NCBI RefSeq assembly: GCF_900142645.1
Contig: NZ_FRBP01000005.1
Location: 248,001 to 312,000, forward strand
DNA: 64,000 bases
DNA from: Eubacterium callanderi
GTDB taxonomy: Bacteria; Bacillota; Clostridia; Eubacteriales; Eubacteriaceae
Direction of reading: 5' to 3'
In this document: piece after piece, positions 42,200 through 51,287 of the stretch
Layout: every line of letters starts with the position of its first letter
Position numbering within the stretch: the stretch's first letter is position 1
Program-made: the position numbers and the translations under genes
Notes under the pieces: model-generated
What the model saw: the letters and a program-made list of their open reading frames with translations, nothing else
What the model was told of the DNA's origin: nothing
Databases searched by the model: none

Positions 42200-42236
42200 A
42201 GTATAAATGATGGGGAACCACAAAAGTGCCACAAAT
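42200..42236 (-). promoter_or_regulatory. SARP-type direct-repeat promoter (site M)
   Basis: On the minus strand ATTTGTGG and TTTTGTGG are 11 bp apart; TATACT follows after 12 bp. It is identical in layout to the sites near RR1-RR3 although far from them. Confidence 0.72.
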
Positions 42237-42282
42237 GAAATAAAATTAAGAAAAAATGATGTGAATTCTTAAAAACAAAAAA

Positions 42283-42312
42283 AGACCGGCGCAAATCTGC
42301 ACCGATCCCAAC
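42283..42312 (-). terminator. Terminator of MarR-like gene
   Basis: On the minus strand GATCGGTGCA pairs with TGCGCCGGTC using two G-U wobbles, followed by a run of T. Confidence 0.7.
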
Positions 42313-42323
42313 AAAACATGGTT

Positions 42324-42920
42324 TTATTTTTCGTCGATATCCTCAAGAGGTTCCCTGAGCTTGTTGACTGCTTTTTTAAGCTCCAGGTGGATGTGGTCTA
42401 AGAAGTCAGATACAGCCTTTTCGTCATCCGGGCTCAAAGTTTTCAGATAGGTATCAAGGCCTTTAAAAAGCAGCTTTTCATCATGATTCATCCGGTCGTA
42501 AAGTATTTGCCCTTCACCACTCAGATTAAAGATGACCTCGCGAAGGGCGCGTTCTTTGGTGATCAGCCCTTTTTCCATAAGTTTGCCGGTGCTTTTGGAG
42601 ACTGCGCTTTTAGAGACGCCCAGTGCTGTGGCGATGGCGGTCAGATTAAGGCCGGGCGTGCCGCCGATGACACGGAGCGCGCTGGTTTCGGAAATATAAA
42701 GGGGGATCTCCCCACCGTAGAAACGAGGAAGATCTTCGATGAGCTGGTACTGGGCTGTGATTTCAGCCAGAGCCTGCTTCAGATCTTTCCTGGACTTGGA
42801 ATCAGCAGCAGGCTTAACCTTATGCGAATTCCCTGTTTTCAGAATTTCTTTTTTCTTGCCGTTCTTTTTCTTTGAATTCTTCTTTTTAGCCGGTTTCTTA
42901 CTCTTTTTTTCCTTTTTCAT
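42324..42920 (-). CDS. MarR-like regulator with lysine-rich N-terminal extension
   Basis: 198 residues from the second of two adjacent ATGs, which is better spaced from GAGAGG. The first 50 residues are highly basic and disordered, with runs such as KKEKKSKKPAKKK. The rest is a winged-helix domain of MarR type: an N-terminal dimer helix, recognition region LTAIATALGVSKSAVSKSTGKLMEKGLI (about 100-128) and a wing before ILYDRMNHDEK. MarR proteins are usually about 140 residues, so the tail is an added feature that may bind DNA or RNA non-specifically. It is upstream of no obvious target; its own gene or the HdeD gene at 42996 are candidates. Confidence 0.75.
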   Translation of the reverse strand: MKKEKKSKKPAKKKNSKKKNGKKKEILKTGNSHKVKPAADSKSRKDLKQALAEITAQYQLIEDLPRFYGGEIPLYISETSALRVIGGTPGLNLTAIATALGVSKSAVSKSTGKLMEKGLITKERALREVIFNLSGEGQILYDRMNHDEKLLFKGLDTYLKTLSPDDEKAVSDFLDHIHLELKKAVNKLREPLEDIDEK

Positions 42921-42952
42921 CATAACACCTCTCTTACTTAAACGATGATAAA

Positions 42953-42983
42953 GACCGGAACCAATGGGACATTCGTTCCGGGG
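42953..42983 (-). terminator. Terminator of HdeD gene
   Basis: On the minus strand CCGGAAC pairs with GTTCCGG around a 13-nt loop, followed by TCTTTAT. Confidence 0.6.
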
Positions 42984-42995
42984 TTTTATAACCGT

Positions 42996-43589
42996 TTATT
43001 TTTTCAGCAGGCTGTTGGTTTTGGATAACCGGTATGCGAGCATGCAGAATGAAACGCCCAGGCTCACAAAGGCAATACCAGTCCAGATGGTGATGGTCAG
43101 TGCTGTGAATACTGGGTGCAGCAGGAGGACGATGGACAGGATGACAACCAGAATACCCAATGCCAGGTTCCAGCCCCAGCCGCTGTCGCCTAGGGATTTT
43201 GTGGTAAAGGCATAGCCGATGGTATTAAAGCCGCCGAACATTACCGCAAAGGCAACGTAAAATGCCAGCACATCAGCGGAAAGATTCAGGTTTGCCACCA
43301 GAATAATCCCAAGCACCAGCATGAGAATACCGGATACCAGATTCCAGCCCCAGGCCGGAATGGCCTTACGGTTAAAGATGGTGACAAAAATAGAGGCAAG
43401 ACCTGAGATTAAAAAGGTTAAGGCAAAGAATACCGTCAGTGCCGCATACCCCTGCATGGGAGTGAAAAACAGCCAGATGCCCACGCCGATGGCAAGAATA
43501 CCGAGAATTAAAAACATCCACCAGTGTTTGATGGTTTTTTCCAGATCCTCTTCCAGAGTTTCGATTGGTCCTTTAGGTTCTTCATACAT
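42996..43589 (-). CDS. HdeD family (DUF308) membrane protein
   Basis: 197 residues with AAGGAG before the ATG. Six membrane segments lie between about 18 and 185 in two-helix repeats with conserved Gly and Asn (WMFLILGILAIGVGIWLFF, LAFYVAFAVMFGGFNTIGYAF). This is the standard length and layout of DUF308/HdeD proteins, linked to acid resistance in enterobacteria but of unknown role in clostridia. Compare the fusion at 33248. It lies downstream of nothing obvious; the MarR-like gene follows on the same strand after a terminator. Confidence 0.85.
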   Translation of the reverse strand: MYEEPKGPIETLEEDLEKTIKHWWMFLILGILAIGVGIWLFFTPMQGYAALTVFFALTFLISGLASIFVTIFNRKAIPAWGWNLVSGILMLVLGIILVANLNLSADVLAFYVAFAVMFGGFNTIGYAFTTKSLGDSGWGWNLALGILVVILSIVLLLHPVFTALTITIWTGIAFVSLGVSFCMLAYRLSKTNSLLKK

Positions 43590-43902
43590 AGTAAAGACTC
43601 CTTTCTATGGTAAATTACTTGTTATCATTGTTTTATTTTATATACCCGCGGTAAATGGTAAATAACATTATAGTCAACCTGGTTGCTTATATGTTTATCA
43701 TACCGGATTATGCCGTAAAATGCAACGAAGTTTTCTTAATTTGAAGCTTTCTTGATAATTGTAATAAAAATTTCAGGCAATAAACAGAAGTTTGAAATGC
43801 TTTACGGTAAGGTTCTCCACGCACTTTAGTAAAAGTATGATATAATAATTATTCAAATCAGCGAAATTGCATACAGTATTTTATAGATAAAGGAGCGAAA
43901 TC
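43590..43902. other. Intergenic region upstream of aro operon
   Basis: 313 bp, AT-rich, between the HdeD gene (minus) and aroB (plus). TATAAT at 43841-43846 is the likely -10 of the aro operon; I find no good -35 or T-box or riboswitch signature. Confidence 0.4.
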
Positions 43903-44970
43903 ATGAAGGAATTAACCTGTACGACTGAAAACAAGCATCAGTACAAAATTATGATCGGCAATGGCCTGAAGGAGCATCTGTTTGAGATGGATGAAATTTT
44001 TGGCGGCTACCGTAGCATTGTCATTATCAGCGATAAAAATGTCGCCAAGCTGTATCTGAGCAATGTGAAAAAGCAGATCAAAAGCCTGGGTGTGTCTGTA
44101 TATACCATTGTGATTCCGGCAGGAGAGGAATCTAAAAGTCTGGCTCAGGTGGAGGACATTTACTATCAGCTCATGGATATGGGCATAACGCGTTCCGATG
44201 CCATCGTAGCCCTGGGCGGCGGCGTGGTCGGAGACCTGGCAGGCTTCTGCGCGGCTACCTTTATGCGCGGCATTGATTTCGTCCAGATTCCAACTTCCCT
44301 GCTGGCCCAGGTGGACAGCAGTGTGGGCGGAAAGGTAGGGGTAGACCTGGGCTTTGGCAAGAACCTGGTGGGCGCGTTCCATCAGCCCAAAGCAGTAATC
44401 ATTGATCCGCAGTTTCTGGATACGCTTGAGGACCATTACCTGACGGACGGTATGGGCGAGGTGATCAAATACGGCTGCATCAGCTCTGCGAAGCTTTTTG
44501 TCCGACTTATGGGTTTTGAGTACCAGGAGGACCTGCTGGAGGATATGGAAGAAATTATTGCCAAGTGTGTCCAAATCAAACGCAATGTGGTCGAAAGTGA
44601 TGAAAAGGAAAAAGGCCTGCGCCGTGTTCTCAATTTCGGCCATACCATCGGCCATGTCATTGAATCCTACTTTGAGTTCAAGGAATATTCACACGGTGAG
44701 GCGGTAGCCATCGGCATGTACCAGATCACTAAAATGAGCGTGCGGGAGGGGATTACCACGCCAGAGACCCTTGGAAACCTTCAGCTGATTCTGGAAACCT
44801 ACGGTCTTCCCTACGAAATGCCGGAAATGGATATGAACCGTGTTAAGGAAATTTTGTATTCGGATAAAAAATTTGAGAATGACGTTTTAAATATGTGCAT
44901 CATCACTAAAATTGGCAAGGCAGAGATCGTAAAAATCCATAAGGATCAGGCCATTCAGTTATTTCAGTAG
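43903..44970 (+). CDS. aroB: 3-dehydroquinate synthase
   Basis: 355 residues with AAAGGAG before the ATG. NAD-binding and metal motifs are present: GGGVVGDLAGFCAATFMRG (about 108-125), PTSLLAQVDSSVGGKVGVD, then GMGEVIKYG with a zinc Glu and NFGHTIGH with a zinc His. It converts DAHP to 3-dehydroquinate, step 2 of the shikimate pathway. It is first of an aroB-aroA-aroC-aroQ operon (11-bp gap to aroA). There is no aroE, aroD, aroF or aroK in the window, so those lie elsewhere. Confidence 0.96.
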   Translation: MKELTCTTENKHQYKIMIGNGLKEHLFEMDEIFGGYRSIVIISDKNVAKLYLSNVKKQIKSLGVSVYTIVIPAGEESKSLAQVEDIYYQLMDMGITRSDAIVALGGGVVGDLAGFCAATFMRGIDFVQIPTSLLAQVDSSVGGKVGVDLGFGKNLVGAFHQPKAVIIDPQFLDTLEDHYLTDGMGEVIKYGCISSAKLFVRLMGFEYQEDLLEDMEEIIAKCVQIKRNVVESDEKEKGLRRVLNFGHTIGHVIESYFEFKEYSHGEAVAIGMYQITKMSVREGITTPETLGNLQLILETYGLPYEMPEMDMNRVKEILYSDKKFENDVLNMCIITKIGKAEIVKIHKDQAIQLFQ

Positions 44971-44981
44971 AAAGGGACAGC

Positions 44982-46283
44982 ATGAAAAAAGTCGAAATTA
45001 CACCTAAAAAGCTGGGCGGTACGATCTGTATTCCTCCGTCCAAAAGCGTCAGCCACCGGGCGGTTATGTGCGCGGCTCTGTCACAGGGGACCAGCGTGAT
45101 CACCAACATTCTTTTGTCCGATGATATCACCGCGACCTGTAAGGCTATGGAAATCCTGGGAGCAGAGATCAAATATGAAGAGAATGAGGAGAAGCGCTTT
45201 ACCCTGACGATCACCGGTGTGAGCCATCCGGACACAGAGGGCAAGACCATTGACTGTATTGAGTCTGGCTCCACTCTGCGTTTTATCATTCCGCTGCTGG
45301 CATTAAAAGCCAGAAATTCCAGGGTTATTGGCCGCGGACGACTGGTGGAGCGGCCTATGCAGCCTTATTACGATATTTTTGAGGAACAGGACATTACCTA
45401 TCAGAAAGAGACCGAAGGCCAGGAACTGCCTCTATGCTTTACGGGCACTTTAAAGCCGGGCGCTTACCGCCTGAACGGCAGCATTTCTTCGCAGTTTATT
45501 ACAGGCCTGCTGTTTGCGCTGCCGCTGCTTGACGGAGACTCGGTCATCGAAATCACTACGCCGCTGGAATCCAGGCCTTATATTGACATTACACTAGATG
45601 TTATGGAAAAGTTCGGTATTGCCGTGGTCAATGAGGATTACCACTTGTTCCGCATTGCTGGCAACCAGCGGTATATGGCCCGGGATTACCGGGTAGAGGG
45701 TGATTTTTCCCAGGGCGCTTTCTGGCTGGTAGGCGGTATCCTGGGCAAAAAAACGGATTGTGAGGATTTGCAGTCCGCTTCATCCCAGGGCGATAAGGCC
45801 ATTATTGAGATCATTCAGGCTATGGGGGGGAATGTAGCCCAGACTGAAAAAGGCTATGTGACCAAACCGGGGAGCACTCACGGTGCTGTGGTGAATGTTT
45901 CACAATGTCCGGATCTGGTACCGGTGCTCACTGTGCTGGCAGCCCTGAGCCAGGGGACGACAGAGATCGTCGGCGCGGCCCGCCTGCGTTTTAAGGAGTC
46001 GGACCGGCTGGCTGCCATGAATGAAGTGCTGACCACTCTGGGGGCAAAACTTACGGAACATCCTGAGGGGATGACTATTGAAGGCGTTGAACATTTTACA
46101 GGGGGTGTGGTGGACAGTCACAACGACCACCGTATTGCAATGGCGGCCGCCATTGCCAGCTTCGCCTGTGAGGATAAGCTCACGATAACAGGCGCCGAGA
46201 GTGTACGAAAATCTTATCCGGATTTCTGGGAAGATTTTAAGAAAATGGGAGGTGTTATCCATGAGTTCGATCTGGGGGAATAA
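44982..46283 (+). CDS. aroA: 3-phosphoshikimate 1-carboxyvinyltransferase (EPSP synthase)
   Basis: 433 residues. Family motifs: PPSKSVSHRAVMCAALSQG (about 17-35), LNGSISSQFITGLLFALPL, and RLRFKESDRLAAM near the C-terminus with the phosphate-binding Arg and Lys. The enzyme transfers enolpyruvate from PEP to shikimate-3-phosphate. The gene starts 11 bp after aroB and its last 23 bp overlap the start of aroC, a sign of translational coupling in the aro operon. Confidence 0.96.
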   Translation: MKKVEITPKKLGGTICIPPSKSVSHRAVMCAALSQGTSVITNILLSDDITATCKAMEILGAEIKYEENEEKRFTLTITGVSHPDTEGKTIDCIESGSTLRFIIPLLALKARNSRVIGRGRLVERPMQPYYDIFEEQDITYQKETEGQELPLCFTGTLKPGAYRLNGSISSQFITGLLFALPLLDGDSVIEITTPLESRPYIDITLDVMEKFGIAVVNEDYHLFRIAGNQRYMARDYRVEGDFSQGAFWLVGGILGKKTDCEDLQSASSQGDKAIIEIIQAMGGNVAQTEKGYVTKPGSTHGAVVNVSQCPDLVPVLTVLAALSQGTTEIVGAARLRFKESDRLAAMNEVLTTLGAKLTEHPEGMTIEGVEHFTGGVVDSHNDHRIAMAAAIASFACEDKLTITGAESVRKSYPDFWEDFKKMGGVIHEFDLGE

Positions 46284-47334
46284 GATCAAAGTTTCAGTAT
46301 TTGGGGAATCCCACGGAACTGCCATTGGAGCAACCATTGATGGTCTTCCTTCTGGCGTGAAAGTGGACCTGGAGAAAGTTGCAGCGGAAATGAAACGCCG
46401 AGCCGCCGCAAGCAGCCGCCTGGCTACCCCGCGTAAGGAGGCGGATGAGGTGGAAATTGTCAGTGGCTTTTTTGAAGGAAAAACCACAGGCACTCCGCTT
46501 ACCGGGATTATCCGAAACGGCAATACCCGTTCAAAGGACTATGCCCGGACAAAGGATCTCATGCGCCCGGGGCACGCCGATTACAGCGGTTGGATGCGCT
46601 ACGGCGGTTTTCAGGATTACAGGGGAGGCGGCCATTTTTCAGGACGTCTTACGGCGCCCATCGTTTTTGCCGGTGCTGTCGCCAGGGAGGCGCTTTCTCA
46701 GATCGCTCCCGGGGTTAAAATCGGCAGCCGGATTTTATCCATCGGCAGCGTTCAGGATAAAAGAGATCTGAAGCCTGAGGAATACGCGTCGCTCTGTTAT
46801 GAAAACCCGCTGTTTCCACTGTATACAAAGACACTGGAGGAGACGATGAAGGATGAAATCCTTGAGGCCATTAAGGATCAGGACTCTGTGGGCGGTGTGA
46901 TCGAGGGCTACATAACAGGTATGCCGGCCGGAGTGGGTGACCCGCTGTTTGATTCCGTTGAAAGCCGGTTGTCCGCACTGCTGTTTTCGGTGCCTGCGGT
47001 AAAAGGTGTTGAATTTGGACTGGGCTTTGATATCACCAGTCTTCGTGGCTCTGCGGCCAATGATCCTTTTTATATGGATGGTGAAAGAGTTAAGACAACA
47101 ACAAACAACAACGGCGGAATTAACGGCGGAATTACAAACGGCATGCCCATCGTGTATCGGGCAGCCTTTAAGCCTACGGCTTCCATCGCAAAACCCCAGA
47201 AGACCATTGACATGGCCGCTAAAAAGGACGCTGAAATTGAGATACAGGGCAGGCATGACCCCTGCATTGTCCTGAGGGCCTGTCCGGTAGTGGAGGCGGT
47301 CACAGCGCTTTGTATGCTGGATTTTTTAGTATAG
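46261..47334 (+). CDS. aroC: Chorismate synthase
   Basis: 357 residues from the ATG at 46261, which has GGGAGGTG upstream and begins MSSIWGNKIKVSVFGESHG, the family's invariant start; the frame is open 20 codons further 5' inside aroA. Further motifs are RPGHADYSG, GGGHFSGR and the FMN-site FDITSLRGSAANDP. It uses reduced FMN to form chorismate from EPSP. It overlaps aroA by 23 bp and is followed 10 bp later by the chorismate mutase gene. Confidence 0.96.
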   Translation: MSSIWGNKIKVSVFGESHGTAIGATIDGLPSGVKVDLEKVAAEMKRRAAASSRLATPRKEADEVEIVSGFFEGKTTGTPLTGIIRNGNTRSKDYARTKDLMRPGHADYSGWMRYGGFQDYRGGGHFSGRLTAPIVFAGAVAREALSQIAPGVKIGSRILSIGSVQDKRDLKPEEYASLCYENPLFPLYTKTLEETMKDEILEAIKDQDSVGGVIEGYITGMPAGVGDPLFDSVESRLSALLFSVPAVKGVEFGLGFDITSLRGSAANDPFYMDGERVKTTTNNNGGINGGITNGMPIVYRAAFKPTASIAKPQKTIDMAAKKDAEIEIQGRHDPCIVLRACPVVEAVTALCMLDFLV

Positions 47335-47344
47335 AGGAGTAAAT

Positions 47345-47638
47345 ATGGCGAAATCAATTGAAGAAATCCGGGTGCGTATTGATGAAGTAGACGCGGAAAT
47401 GCGCGCTCTTTTTGAGGAACGGCTCGATCTTGTTTACCAGGTAGCTGAATATAAATTCACAAATCATGGAGAAATATTCGATCCCAAACGGGAGGCAGAG
47501 GTCGTAAAAAAGCACACAGAAAAATTAGAAAACGCGGATTATAAAAAATATTATACGGAGTTTATCCATGCCGTTATGGACCAGAGCAAGAGGGTTCAGC
47601 AGGCATATATTGATGAACAGGATACGAAGATGGTTTAA
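47345..47638 (+). CDS. aroQ: Chorismate mutase, AroQ type
   Basis: 97 residues, the length of a free-standing AroQ domain. An all-helical protein with the active-site pattern IRVRIDEVDAEMRALFEERLDLVYQVAEYK near the N-terminus (Arg and Lys ligands) and DPKREAEVVKK, then a C-terminal helix with Gln. It rearranges chorismate to prephenate, directing the pathway to Phe and Tyr. It is last in the aro operon, ten bases after aroC, and AGAGGAG precedes the ATG. The fused prephenate dehydratase or dehydrogenase domain found in many species is absent. Confidence 0.92.
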   Translation: MAKSIEEIRVRIDEVDAEMRALFEERLDLVYQVAEYKFTNHGEIFDPKREAEVVKKHTEKLENADYKKYYTEFIHAVMDQSKRVQQAYIDEQDTKMV

Positions 47639-47695
47639 AAATGGTGTTTTTCAAATAAAAACACTTGTTTTTATCTTAAATAACAAAAATTTTTC

Positions 47696-47724
47696 TTTTC
47701 ATTGGCTGAAGGTTTATATATAAT
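47696..47724 (+). promoter_or_regulatory. Probable promoter of pyc
   Basis: TTTTCA at 47696-47701, a 17-bp spacer and TATAAT at 47719-47724. Confidence 0.5.
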
Positions 47725-47753
47725 AGAGTAACAATAAATATTTATGCACTGGT

Positions 47754-47779
47754 CTGTCACGCTTAACCAAGCGCGGCAG
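47754..47779 (+). promoter_or_regulatory. Hairpin in pyc leader
   Basis: CTGTCACGCTT and AAGCGCGGCAG form a stem (10 of 11 pairs, one wobble) with a 4-nt loop, between the promoter and the start of pyc. No T-run follows, so it is not a terminator. Confidence 0.45.
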
Positions 47780-47811
47780 GCTGTAATTTTATAGTGAAGT
47801 GAGAGTTGCAA

Positions 47812-50800
47812 ATGAAAAAATTTAACAAGGTATTGATTGCTAACCGCGGCGAAATCGCCATTCGTATTATTCGTGCCTGCCAGGAGCTTGGTATCCAGAC
47901 AGTTGCCATCTATGCCCAGGAGGACAAGATGTCTCTGTTCCGTTCCAAGGCGGATGAGGCTTACCTGATTACCGGTACTACCGGTCCGGTCGAAGCCTAC
48001 CTGAATATGGACAAGATCATCTCCCTGGCCAAGAAAAAGGAAGTGGACGCCATCCATCCAGGTTATGGCTTCCTGTCCGAAAATCCTGAGTTTGCCAGAC
48101 GCTGTGAAGAGGAAGGGATTGCCTTTATCGGACCGACCCACACCATGATGGAACAGATGGGCGATAAAATCCAGTCTAAAATTGTGGCTAAATCCGTTAA
48201 TGTGCCCACCATTCCGGGTGTCGAAAAGCCCATTACCTCAGACAGAGAGGCGGCGGAATTTGCAAAGGTGGCGGGTTATCCGATCATGCTTAAGGCTGCA
48301 GCCGGCGGCGGCGGACGCGGTATGCGTATCGTTCGCGATGAAAAGGACCTGTTAAAGGAATACCATTCGGCTATGAGTGAGGCTACCAAGGCCTTTGGCG
48401 ACGGCACCATCTTTGTTGAAAAATATCTGGAAGAGCCAAAGCATATTGAAGTCCAGATTCTGGGCGACGCTTATGGCAATGTAGTCCATCTTTTTGAACG
48501 TGACTGCTCGATCCAGAGACGCCATCAGAAAATTATCGAGTTTACGCCGTCGCTCAGCATCAGCGAGGAACAGCGTCAGGCCATCTGCGCCGATGCTTTG
48601 AAGCTGGCTAAGGCGGTCAATTACCGCAACGCCGGTACCATTGAGTTTTTGGTGGATAAAAAAGGCGATCATTACTTTATTGAAATGAACCCGAGAATCC
48701 AGGTAGAGCACACTGTTACCGAACTGGTCACAGGTATCGACCTGGTTCAGTCCCAGATCATGATCGCTGAGGGCTATCCACTGGATTCGGATGAGATTAA
48801 CATCAAGAGCCAGGAAGGCGTCAGAAGCCGCGGCTATGCTATCCAGTGCCGTGTTACCACCGAGGACCCCAAAAACCATTTTATGCCGGATACGGGCCGT
48901 CTGGACGTTTACCGTACCGCCAGTGGTGCGGGTATCCGTCTCGATACCGGCAACGGCTTTACCGGCGGCGAGATCACCCCTTACTATGACAGCCTCTTAA
49001 TGAAATCCACCTCTTATTCCAGAACCTTTGAGGATACTCGCCGCAAGGCGCTTCGTGCCCTTAAGGAAATGCAGATCGAGGGTGTTCAGACCAACAAGGA
49101 CTTCCTGATCAACGTTCTGGAACACGATATGTTTAAGAGCGGCAACTGTGATACCAAATTCATTGACGATCACCCTGAGCTGTTCAATATTCAGGCAGAA
49201 AAGAGCCAGGCCTACGACGTGATCCGTTACTTTGGCGAAATGGCTGTCAATGAAACCTTTGGTAACAAACCGGATTTTGATGAACCGGAAATCCCAGAAA
49301 TTCCGAGAGGCATCGAGCTTCGCGGTACCAAGCAGATTTTGAATGAACAGGGTCCGGATGGCCTGGTTAAATGGATTCAGAGCCAGGACAAGCTGCTTCT
49401 GGGCGACACCACACTGCGCGACGCGCACCAGTCTCTGTTTGCCACCCGTGTCCGCAGCCGCGATATGATCAAGATCGCCAAGGAAACCGCCTATCTTGGA
49501 CAGGATATTTTTGCACTGGAAATGTGGGGCGGCGCTACCTTTGACGTAGCTTATAATTTCCTGAAGGAATCTCCATGGAGAAGACTGGACGAGTTGCGCA
49601 AGCGTATTCCAAACATCCTGTTCCAGATGCTGCTGCGCGGGGCCAACGCGGTCGGTTATAAAAACTATCCGGACAATGTATTGCGTAAGTTTATCAAAGA
49701 ATCCGCCGAGGGCGGGATTGACGTCTTCCGTATTTTTGACTCCCTCAACTGGATGGAGGGGATGAAGGTCTCCATCGAGGAAGTCCTGAAAACCGACAAG
49801 GTCTGCGAAGTCGCTATGTGCTACACTGGCGATATTCTGGACCCTAAAAAAATAAAATACGATCTGGACTACTATGTGCGCATGGCTCATGAAATTGAGG
49901 CAACCGGTGCGCACATCCTGGCCATTAAAGATATGTCTGCCCTGTTAAAACCGGCAGCAGCATTCAAGCTGATCAAAACCCTGAAGGAAGAAGTGAAGAT
50001 CCCGGTTCGCCTGCACACGCACGATACTGCGGGCAACGGCGTCGCGGCCATTCTTATGGCCACCATGGCAGGTGTAGATATCGCCGATGCGGCTTTCAGC
50101 AGCATGAGCGGCCTGACCAGCCAGCCGTCCTTAAACTCTGTGGTTGCGGCTCTGGCCAATACCCCGCGTGATACGGGCATGAGCGAGGACGATCTCCAGC
50201 TGATTTCCGATTACTGGGAGACAACCCGTCAGGTTTACGGTAAGTTTGAATCTGGCTTGAAATCCGGAAGTGCGGAAATTTACAAGCTGGAAATTCCAGG
50301 CGGTCAGTATTCTAATCTGAAAAGCCAGGTCGAAAGCTTTGGTCTCGGCCATAAGTTCAAAGAAGTTAAGCAGAAATATATGGAAGCCAACGTCCTTTTA
50401 GGTGATATTGTCAAGGTTACCCCATCCTCCAAGGTGGTTGGGGATATGGCGATCTTTATGGTACAAAATGGTCTGGACAAGGATAATATCTACGACAAGG
50501 GAAAGGATCTCGCTTACCCAAATTCAGTTGTGGATTATTTCAGGGGGATGATTGGCCAGCCTGAGGGCGGTTTTGATCCGAAGCTTCAGGAAATTGTTTT
50601 GAAAGGCATTGAACCCATCACCGTCCGTCCGGGCACCCTGCTCCCGCCGGAAGATTTTGAGGCGATCCGTGCAGAATACCGCGATGAGTTTGGCATTGAG
50701 CTGGCAGAACGCGAGGTCACGAGTGCGGCGCTGTACCCCAAGGTCTTTAAAAATTATGTGAAATTTTATCAGGATTACGGCGATTTCATGCGTATGGATA

Positions 50801-51240
50801 CGCACGCTTTCTTCTATGGACTCAAGGAAGGTGAAACCGCTGAGGTTGAGGTGGATAAGGGGAAACGCTTTATTATCCGTATGGTTAAGATGGGGCAGCC
50901 CAACGAAGAAGGCTACCGTCCTGTCCTCTTTGAGGTCGATGGTTTCCGCCGTGAAATTTATATCGAAGATAAGCGAAGCCTGTTCTCCAAAGAGAAAAGC
51001 ACCATGCTCAAGGCAGACAAAAACAATCCAAAAGAAATTGGGTCTGGCATCCCTGGTACTGTCTTGAAGGTATTGGTGAATGAGGGTGACGAAGTGGCTG
51101 AAAACCAGCCGCTGATCATCGTTGAAGCCATGAAGATGGAAACAGAAATTGTGGCCCACGCCGCAGGAAAAATTAAAGAAATTTATGTGTCCGAAGGACA
51201 GAGCGTCCAGTCCGGCGAACTGATTCTCACAATGGAATAA
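47812..51240 (+). CDS. pyc: Pyruvate carboxylase
   Basis: 1142 residues from the ATG at 47812; the ribosome site is weak (GTGAGAG). Domains in order: biotin carboxylase about 1-450 (KAAAGGGGRGMRIV ATP loop, EMNPRIQVEHTVTE), carboxyltransferase about 520-800 (LLGDTTLRDAHQSL, RLHTHDTAGNG metal site), the conserved C-terminal PC region and a biotin carrier with VEAMKMETE, biotinyl Lys1108. It carboxylates pyruvate to oxaloacetate with ATP and bicarbonate, replenishing the incomplete TCA cycle. In Listeria and lactococci this enzyme is inhibited by c-di-AMP, and the next genes are a CBS-domain protein and the c-di-AMP cyclase. Confidence 0.97.
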   Translation: MKKFNKVLIANRGEIAIRIIRACQELGIQTVAIYAQEDKMSLFRSKADEAYLITGTTGPVEAYLNMDKIISLAKKKEVDAIHPGYGFLSENPEFARRCEEEGIAFIGPTHTMMEQMGDKIQSKIVAKSVNVPTIPGVEKPITSDREAAEFAKVAGYPIMLKAAAGGGGRGMRIVRDEKDLLKEYHSAMSEATKAFGDGTIFVEKYLEEPKHIEVQILGDAYGNVVHLFERDCSIQRRHQKIIEFTPSLSISEEQRQAICADALKLAKAVNYRNAGTIEFLVDKKGDHYFIEMNPRIQVEHTVTELVTGIDLVQSQIMIAEGYPLDSDEINIKSQEGVRSRGYAIQCRVTTEDPKNHFMPDTGRLDVYRTASGAGIRLDTGNGFTGGEITPYYDSLLMKSTSYSRTFEDTRRKALRALKEMQIEGVQTNKDFLINVLEHDMFKSGNCDTKFIDDHPELFNIQAEKSQAYDVIRYFGEMAVNETFGNKPDFDEPEIPEIPRGIELRGTKQILNEQGPDGLVKWIQSQDKLLLGDTTLRDAHQSLFATRVRSRDMIKIAKETAYLGQDIFALEMWGGATFDVAYNFLKESPWRRLDELRKRIPNILFQMLLRGANAVGYKNYPDNVLRKFIKESAEGGIDVFRIFDSLNWMEGMKVSIEEVLKTDKVCEVAMCYTGDILDPKKIKYDLDYYVRMAHEIEATGAHILAIKDMSALLKPAAAFKLIKTLKEEVKIPVRLHTHDTAGNGVAAILMATMAGVDIADAAFSSMSGLTSQPSLNSVVAALANTPRDTGMSEDDLQLISDYWETTRQVYGKFESGLKSGSAEIYKLEIPGGQYSNLKSQVESFGLGHKFKEVKQKYMEANVLLGDIVKVTPSSKVVGDMAIFMVQNGLDKDNIYDKGKDLAYPNSVVDYFRGMIGQPEGGFDPKLQEIVLKGIEPITVRPGTLLPPEDFEAIRAEYRDEFGIELAEREVTSAALYPKVFKNYVKFYQDYGDFMRMDTHAFFYGLKEGETAEVEVDKGKRFIIRMVKMGQPNEEGYRPVLFEVDGFRREIYIEDKRSLFSKEKSTMLKADKNNPKEIGSGIPGTVLKVLVNEGDEVAENQPLIIVEAMKMETEIVAHAAGKIKEIYVSEGQSVQSGELILTME

Positions 51241-51248
51241 GAATAAAA

Positions 51249-51284
51249 AACCCGCGTTGCCGTAAAAATGACAATGCGGGTTTT
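51249..51284. terminator. Bidirectional terminator
   Basis: AAAACCCGCGTTGCC pairs loosely with the GACAATGCGGGTTTTT arm (core CCCGC/GCGGG) between convergent pyc and the CBS gene. Confidence 0.75.
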
Positions 51285-51287
51285 TAC

